The notes under the pieces were generated by a model. It was not told the origin of the DNA. It did not search any database and saw nothing but the letters and a program-made list of their open reading frames with translations. The position numbers and the translations under genes are program-made. Shown here piece after piece: positions 58,085 to 64,000 of a DNA stretch of 64,000 bases. Every line of letters begins with the position of its first letter. Position 1 is the stretch's first letter. This DNA is from Hydrangea macrophylla (Eukaryota > Streptophyta > Magnoliopsida > Cornales > Hydrangeaceae), in contig CM066998.1 of NCBI GenBank assembly GCA_033977485.1, positions 51,736,274-51,800,273 on the forward strand, read 5' to 3'.

Positions 58085-58813
58085 TGTAACGACCTGCATT
58101 TTGCTTTAATTACTAAATGTAATTTCCATGTTGTAAATTTGTATTACTTGCTTTGTTTAATAAAAATTCTTTAATTGGTGTCAAACTCTAATTTTTATAA
58201 TTTTAGGAATACCCGTGTTGGATTTTAAAACTGTATTTTTATAAAACCAGAAAATTATTTCCTACGTTAATATAATTTTTCTGTATTTTTGTGCTGATCA
58301 CCGCACCGCGAAAATACTAGTGAACGAAAATTGTCCGCACCGCGATGAACTCCCACAGATTTTGGATTCTACGTCAATCAGACTTGACATATGCTTTAAA
58401 CTCATTAAATGCAACCAATCATTGCTTATGTCTTGTTTAGGTAATGCAACTATGTGTGTGTTAAACTAGTACCATAAGCTTAATACCCAAGCACCCTAAG
58501 TGATTCCTAGACAATTTGCTTATACCTTGTTTGGGAGTGCTGACTTTGTGTGTGTGGTGGTAGTGCCATAAGTTGATTTTGCCAAACACTTCAAGTTGCC
58601 CCCTATGAACCTATATGAACTCCTACAATCTGTGTACATACCTTATATATGTATTTTTGTACTGTATATCTTGTGTAATTAGTAAATTGAAAAATGATTT
58701 GATTTGTAGAGTGTAGATTAATCTACTTGCCCTCCAAGTTCAAGAAGTTTATATATACACACACACACACACTCACACTTTCTTCACATTCTAAAATTTA
58801 CAGAGAAACACAG
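58085..58813 (+). repeat. 3' LTR of element B, truncated by element D
   Basis: Aligns with the start of the 5' LTR (16301-17045), with about a dozen or more differences and small indels by eye, then switches abruptly to the TGTAGACAC start of element D. Confidence 0.88.
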
Positions 58814-61800
58814 TGTAGACACACCATTTTGTCGGCTATCAGATTTAGGAGACCCATAGCTTGGTGGGTCACAATGATAAAAAAAGACTCAAAAAGGACT
58901 CTTGGAAGTTAGTTTTATCTCTCAAAATGCTCAGAAAGTGGTACAAATGACCAAAATGCCCTTGAAAGCCCAAACATTCCCAAATTTGGACCAAAGGTTC
59001 TGGAAACATGCTAATAAAAGTACTAAAATAAGTTTTAAAGAGAAATCAGGTGAAATCGTCAGCTCCCAGAGACCCCTGGAAGTCCCGGAAGTTCTTGGAA
59101 AGTCCCCGTTGACCGGTTTGACCAAGGTTTGACTAGGGTTTGACCAAAATCATCCAAATTTGCCCAAAGGTTTCGAGATCATTCTAGATCATGTGAAAAT
59201 TACTAAAACAAGTTTCAAAAGAAAAAACATACAAAAACATCAGCTCCGGGGAGCTTCTAGAGGTTCCCAGAACTTCCTAGAGGTCCCTGATCTGATCGGT
59301 TTGATCAAAAGTTGACTTTGAAACCAGAGCACCGTATCATCTTTCAAACATTTTTCATGAATACTAGAGGACAATAGCTTTCCAACGGTATATCGCACAT
59401 AATTTCTGGATTTAAAATGGATTTATTATGAATTTTCGAAGATAAAAAAGGCGATCAAATCAACTTTTATCGCGAATACTGCAAAACTTTTCAAAGTAAC
59501 CTATCTCTGAACTATTTTTTATAGAATGTAGACTCCATTACCTTTCCAACGGTATATCACAACCTCAGTTTGGAGTTCGTATGCATTTTTTGTGAATTTC
59601 GGACAAAATAGGGCCTTTTCGCGAATACTGGAACCTCTGGGGGCCTAAACATAAATTTTTGGGCGTCTGAGGAGCAGCGTCGCGGCAGTACTGGGCCACT
59701 GCCGTGGCGGCACTCAAACCCCACAGAAGCCATTTTTGTAATTTATTTTGGGGGTCCAAATTGATTAATTGGAAACCAAAACGATGTAGTTTCTTGTTCA
59801 CAGATGTGTGGGACCAATGGGAGCACTTTCTAAATCCCAAAATCACCCCAAATTGGCCTATATAAACCCCCCCTTTGGTCTTCATTTAGGGGGGCCAAGT
59901 GCAAAGTTCATAGAAGTTGTAGAGAGAAAGAGAGATAGAGATAGGTTTAGAAGAAGGAAAAGAAGCTTCTCCCACTGATTTTTTATAAGAAAGTGAGTTT
60001 TAATCTTGTTTTCTTCCATTACCTCTCTTATATTTCACATTCAAATCCTCCCCAACCACCCGTTTTGAGAGTTAGGAAGCTACTTCCATGTCCAAATGTC
60101 AATATCTATGAGTGAAACACCAAGCAACAAGTCCAAAATCACATTGATTATCATTTATTGATTGCTATTACTTGCTTGTTTACATTAATGTTCATCTCTT
60201 CTCATCTCATTTCTTTTTTTATTTTTCTTTGATTACTTACATGTTTATCATCATCTAGATAACATGTTGTTTGAGGAGAGTGAATCCTTATGGATAGTAG
60301 CTCTTGACCTCAAAGACATGTTTGATGGATGATGATTCTAACTTCAATACATTCATATGTATTCTTGAAGTCATATTCTCAAACAAAACTATGTTTGTGC
60401 AAGTAATATTGGGAGTTCTTGATATGGGTCTGATGATAATGTTCCAAGTGGTTTTAATCCCCTTTTTGTGCTGGAAATGTGATTTCAAAACCCCTATTTC
60501 AAAACCCCTTTAAAACCCCCAACATTTGGATTCCAAGAAATAAGATTTGTTTTACCAAAAATCTTCAAAACAGTGAATGATCTGAGTTCAAAGATTTCTC
60601 AAGAACTCAATAATCAAGGTATGATCATGAGAACACTTGGAAAGTCTTCTTAACTCATTATAGAACATCCAAGATTTTTGGCTTAGATTGAAAATACTTG
60701 AAAGGGGTCCATTTAGACCCAAACATTCCTTCCAAATATTCTGTCTTTACTGTCACAGCAGCTTGGTTGATTTTTAACTTGTTTTCCAGAAAACGTTTCC
60801 AAAAGAAGTGGTCCCAAATTATTTTTCCCTTAAACTACAATGTCTTAGAAAACTCTCTGTATAATATGGGCCTCTAGATGTTTTGTTTTCATTTTCAAAG
60901 ATATTTCTACATTTCAGTCGACAGTACGGATTCTGTTTATGAGTAACCTCTCTTGTTTATATGATTTCTCCCAATCTGTAATAGTCATTGTAGTTTGAAT
61001 TTTTGGGTTGTGTTCTAGACACAATAAGAAAGATCTCCATAAAAAATCATGCATTGAAAACATTTCTATCCCCTCTTTTCAATTTCCACAAGATCAACTC
61101 ACTGTTCTGTCCACTATTCACAGCAAGCATACTTTTAGTTTCATTCTTTGATTTGATGCTTATATGCAACCCAAATTAGCTCATGTCGTAGGAAGTAATT
61201 CATACTACATTTGTACATATTATATGATGATTTCCTTCATGCATTCATTCATATTTTAGACTTCTAAGTCACTTTAGAAAGTCCATGTACACAAACACAC
61301 TACAACCTTTGCACATTCTAGGATCATACATCGCATTCATGCAAGATTTGGGATTTTTGTGACCCCTAATCTAAGAAGATGATAAGGAATGAACTTGATC
61401 ACACTTTTATGCTTCCCCCCGATCTAATTTTCCTTTCTCATCCATCCCGGGGATTGAGAGATCTTCTTTTCTAAAAAATTAACATGCATCATACTAGCTT
61501 GCTAAGCATACTTTGTTTTCTTTGTTTATTTGTTTCAAGAAAAATCCATGTCCCCTCTTAGATTAGGAAAACTTGATTACTCGATACATGATTAGACAAT
61601 TTTTCCTAGGTTTGCTTATGTGATCTTTCACTTTACATTGTGTGATACTTGGCTACATCTTATGAATGATATCTTATCTTTTGATCTTCCATTTCAATTT
61701 TCTTATGAGATGTAATATACTATCATAGTATTAATTGTCGAACCAAACATAGTATAAGATGATTATTTGGATGCTAATTGAGGCCTATCGAGAAATGGGG

Positions 61801-62036
61801 TGAGTTGAGGGTGTTTTAGTCTTGACAAAGGCTCCTTCCTCTCTCATACAAAAACCCCGAGCCAAGTTCTTTGGTTATGAAAGGCCGGTGCCCTTTATCC
61901 GTTTGGATGAGTCAAATTTGGGTTTCTTGGTCCCCTAAAGACCAAGTGGTGACTCTGTATCTGTTTTAAATAGATTCTTTTCTTTTCCAAAATCAATCTC
62001 AAAACAAAAAGGGGAGACGATTTTCACGTGTCCACA
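58814..62036 (+). repeat. 5' LTR of element D (3.2 kb)
   Basis: Begins TGTAGACACACC and ends GTGTCCACA, with the short inverted TGT(A/G)GACAC ends. A late ACCAAGTGGTGACTCTGTAT stretch is typical of this group. No convincing ORF. Confidence 0.8.
59858..59868 (+). promoter_or_regulatory. TATA box of element D LTR promoter
   Basis: CCTATATAAAC about 1.05 kb into the LTR, leaving an R-U5 of roughly 2.1 kb. Confidence 0.6.
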
Positions 62037-62039
62037 ATC

Positions 62040-62057
62040 TGGCTACTCTGCTGGGGA
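62040..62057 (+). other. Primer binding site of element D
   Basis: TGGCTACTCTGCTGGGGA, three bases after the LTR. The form with TGGCGACTC is common in Tat/Ogre-like elements. Confidence 0.7.
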
Positions 62058-62599
62058 TAAATTATTTTCAAAACAAAATAATACAGAGGTTTGACTCATA
62101 AGAAGCATCCTTAAAATCATCTTTTTACTGTGTCTGGTTCACCGCATTGCACTCCTGCATTTCCCCCTCCGCCTATGTCTGAAACGCAGCGCTGACATTG
62201 TTTAGGTCTTGCTGTGCCAGGGCACAAGTCACTGTTGATACTGTACCTCCCAAGGTATATCAAAAAGAGTAAAAACCTCCGTACTGTCTCTCTCTCTGAC
62301 AGCCTTTGCATATAGATTCCTGTAGAACCTTTCATAGGGCTGTTAATTTATCTTTTCAGATAGGACAATGTGATATAATTGCTGTATGCCCTGATAGGAT
62401 TACCTGCGCGGTGTAGACACTTATGTGGCATAGAACAGAACCTCTTTCTTATGATTCCCTGAGTTGGCCTGCCTAGGCACCATGATAAGGATGTATGCTC
62501 TGTGTTCACAAAGATATACACCGCAAACCTTGTTTATTGGTTCAAAGTCGTAGGAGTATGAAAACTTGCTAGACAATATGATCACCATCATCACCTGCT

Positions 62600-62905
62600 C
62601 CCATAATATATCCCTGTTTCTCCCAGAAACTCCACCCAACTCATCTAAAATTTTCAAAAATACCCTTTCCTCTCGAACCATTACCAAAATCCACCCAGAT
62701 TTCCAGAAAATCCTAGTTTTTCCCAGAAACTCTGTCTAAGTCACCCGGAAATGCCCAAAATACTAGTTTCTCCCAGAAACTCTATCCAAATCACCTAGAA
62801 ACTTTGTCCAAATACCTGTTTCTCTCTCAAGATATCCCAGAGATTCTTGTTTCTCCTAGAAATTCCACCGAATCCCCAAAATATCCCAAAACCTCCTGTT
62901 ATCCC
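62600..62905. repeat. Degenerate tandem repeat in the leader of D
   Basis: Five or so copies of GTTTCTCCCAGAAACTC...CCAAATCACC, period roughly 50-70 bp, between primer site and gag. Confidence 0.6.
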
Positions 62906-63213
62906 ATGGTGATCACACTGGAAAGTAAAGTTAGCACACTCTGTATGGCTAGGACCTTACTTGCTTAACTGCTATCTGTTAGAAATAGGAGCATCATGTA
63001 GATTAGGGCTTTCATCCGCATGCTTGCTTCATTAGTCTGCATACACTATGATAGTCAGTCTATACACGAGTCAGTCCTCACTTGTCAAAAGTCTAACACA
63101 CAGTCCTTTCACATCTATATGTCAATACAAGTTTTGAGCACCCAGGATCTGCATTGTGAGTCAGAGGATTAAGGAGCCACCTTGTTAGAATTACTCCGTC
63201 GAAAGTCAGCTTT

Positions 63214-64000
63214 ATGGATCTGAAAGGTTTAGAAGCGAGAATAACAGAAATGATCAGCCAACAGTCTGACTGGTTGGCCCAAGTTTTAGCCTTTATTGAA
63301 GAATTGAGACAACAACAGCCGCAATATCCACCAGGATTTCTGCCACCACCGCCAGGGTTCATGCCACCACCACCGCCTGGATTTGTACCACCTCCCGTCA
63401 TTGAGCATGAGAATAACAGGGAAGAAGAATGGGATCAAGGGGCCCCACCACCTGCACTTAATAAGAAAATTCAAGAAAAACTGGATAAGGTCGACAAGCT
63501 TGAGAACATACTAAGAAAGAGTAAGGGGGTCGACGATTACATGTTAGATCTGGAAGGATTGCTTGAGCCCAACAAATTAAAGCTGCCTGAGAACTTCAAG
63601 ATGCCTGAAATTGACCGTTTTGATGGGACTGGGAATCCGAAGAGCCACGTAAAGTTCTGCATGAGTGTTTTCTAATCAATGGGCTGCACCCATGAGCACA
63701 TCGCAATGTTGCTCCTTCAAACCCTCGCCAAGGCTGCTCTATCCTGGTTTCTAACCTTGGAGGTTTCTAAAACGCAGACTTGGGAAGATATAGTCTGGGT
63801 CTTCGTTGATTATTACTCCTACATCCAAGAGCTCGATGTCACCATCCGAGATCTAGAGACTACTCGGCAGAACTTCAATGAGTCCTTCGTTGTGTTCTTG
63901 AGTAGATGGAGGAATAAAGTGGCCCAGATGATCCATCGACCAGTCGAAAAGGAACAAGTCTAGATGTTGATCAAGAATCTACAGTCGCCATACCATGAGA
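63214..64000 (+). pseudogene. gag: Gag of element D, partial
   Basis: Starts MDLKGLEARITEMISQQSDW; a proline-rich stretch (PPPPGFMPPPPPGFVPPP) near residues 40-60, coiled segment LDKVDKLENILRK, then the capsid part LPENFKMPEIDRFDGTGNPK, LAKAALSWFLTLEV, FNESFVVFLSRWRNKVAQMI. TAA at 63673 and TAG at 63961 interrupt the same frame; both could be transitions in CAA and CAG. The rest lies past the window. Confidence 0.85.

Larger units (their letters stand above)
16301..58813 (+). mobile_element. Element B: decayed Tekay-like chromovirus, expanded by nested insertions
   Basis: 5' LTR beginning TGTAACGAC, initiator-Met primer site at 41327, acidic pre-gag ORF, single gag-pol frame ending in a chromodomain, purine tract, and 3' LTR beginning TGTAACGACC at 58085. 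The order PR-RT-RH-IN-chromodomain defines a chromovirus. Interrupted by a CACTA element with element E inside it, element C, a hAT MITE, and element D. Without these B is roughly 10 kb plus the missing rest of its 3' LTR. The many premature stops and frameshifts mean it cannot move itself. Confidence 0.9.
58814..64000 (+). mobile_element. Element D: Tat/Ogre-like LTR retrotransposon, runs off the window
   Basis: LTR, a primer site of the TGGCxACTCTGCTGGGGA form, a 1.2-kb leader, and a degenerate Gag of the Tat/Ogre type. It entered the 3' LTR of B. Pol and the second LTR would lie past 64000. Confidence 0.8.

Overview
This window looks like nuclear DNA of a flowering plant, most likely a eudicot. 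The evidence is GT-AG introns, Ty3/gypsy elements of the Tekay-like chromovirus and Tat groups, a CACTA element, MULE, hAT and Stowaway-type MITEs, a tRNA-derived SINE, and pieces of plant genes (xyloglucan endotransglucosylase, IF-3, plant mobile domain). Nearly all of it is nested transposon sequence. No tRNA, rRNA or CRISPR array was found. The species cannot be named from the sequence.

Left part (1-16.3 kb): one host-type gene on the minus strand, resembling the DUF6598 / JIP60-associated family, is cut in two (558-960 and 12308-13632) by element A. A is an 11.3-kb LTR element with 4.4-kb LTRs, a 2.5-kb interior, and gag but no pol. To its right lie a SINE inside a MULE-type MITE inside another MITE (13.7-14.5 kb) and a Stowaway-type MITE (15.2-15.5 kb).

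Main part (16.3-58.8 kb): one decayed Tekay-like chromovirus, B, has been spread over 42.5 kb by later insertions. Its 5' LTR (16301-18707 plus 40710-41318) is split by a 22-kb CACTA element (18708-40706, TSD CTC). The CACTA carries captured host exons (XTH, IF-3, and an unidentified multi-exon gene). The CACTA is itself split by element E (26483-39932, TSD ATACC), a young Tat-lineage Ty3/gypsy element. E encodes gag-protease and RT-RNaseH-archaeal RNaseH-integrase on the + strand. On the minus strand it carries an intact-looking four-exon gene for a plant-mobile-domain protein with its own TATA box. The pre-gag ORF of B is split by element C (41912-51803, TSD TGCTA), a decayed relative of A. 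The integrase/chromodomain region of B is split by a hAT-type MITE (56434-57650), and its 3' LTR by element D (58814 to beyond the window), a Tat/Ogre-like element.

Order of events inferred from nesting: B is oldest; then CACTA, C, D and the hAT MITE entered B; E entered the CACTA. A and E are the youngest, judging by near-identical LTR pairs compared by eye. A, B and C share an initiator-Met-type primer binding site, related Gag proteins, and an acidic ORF between the primer site and gag.
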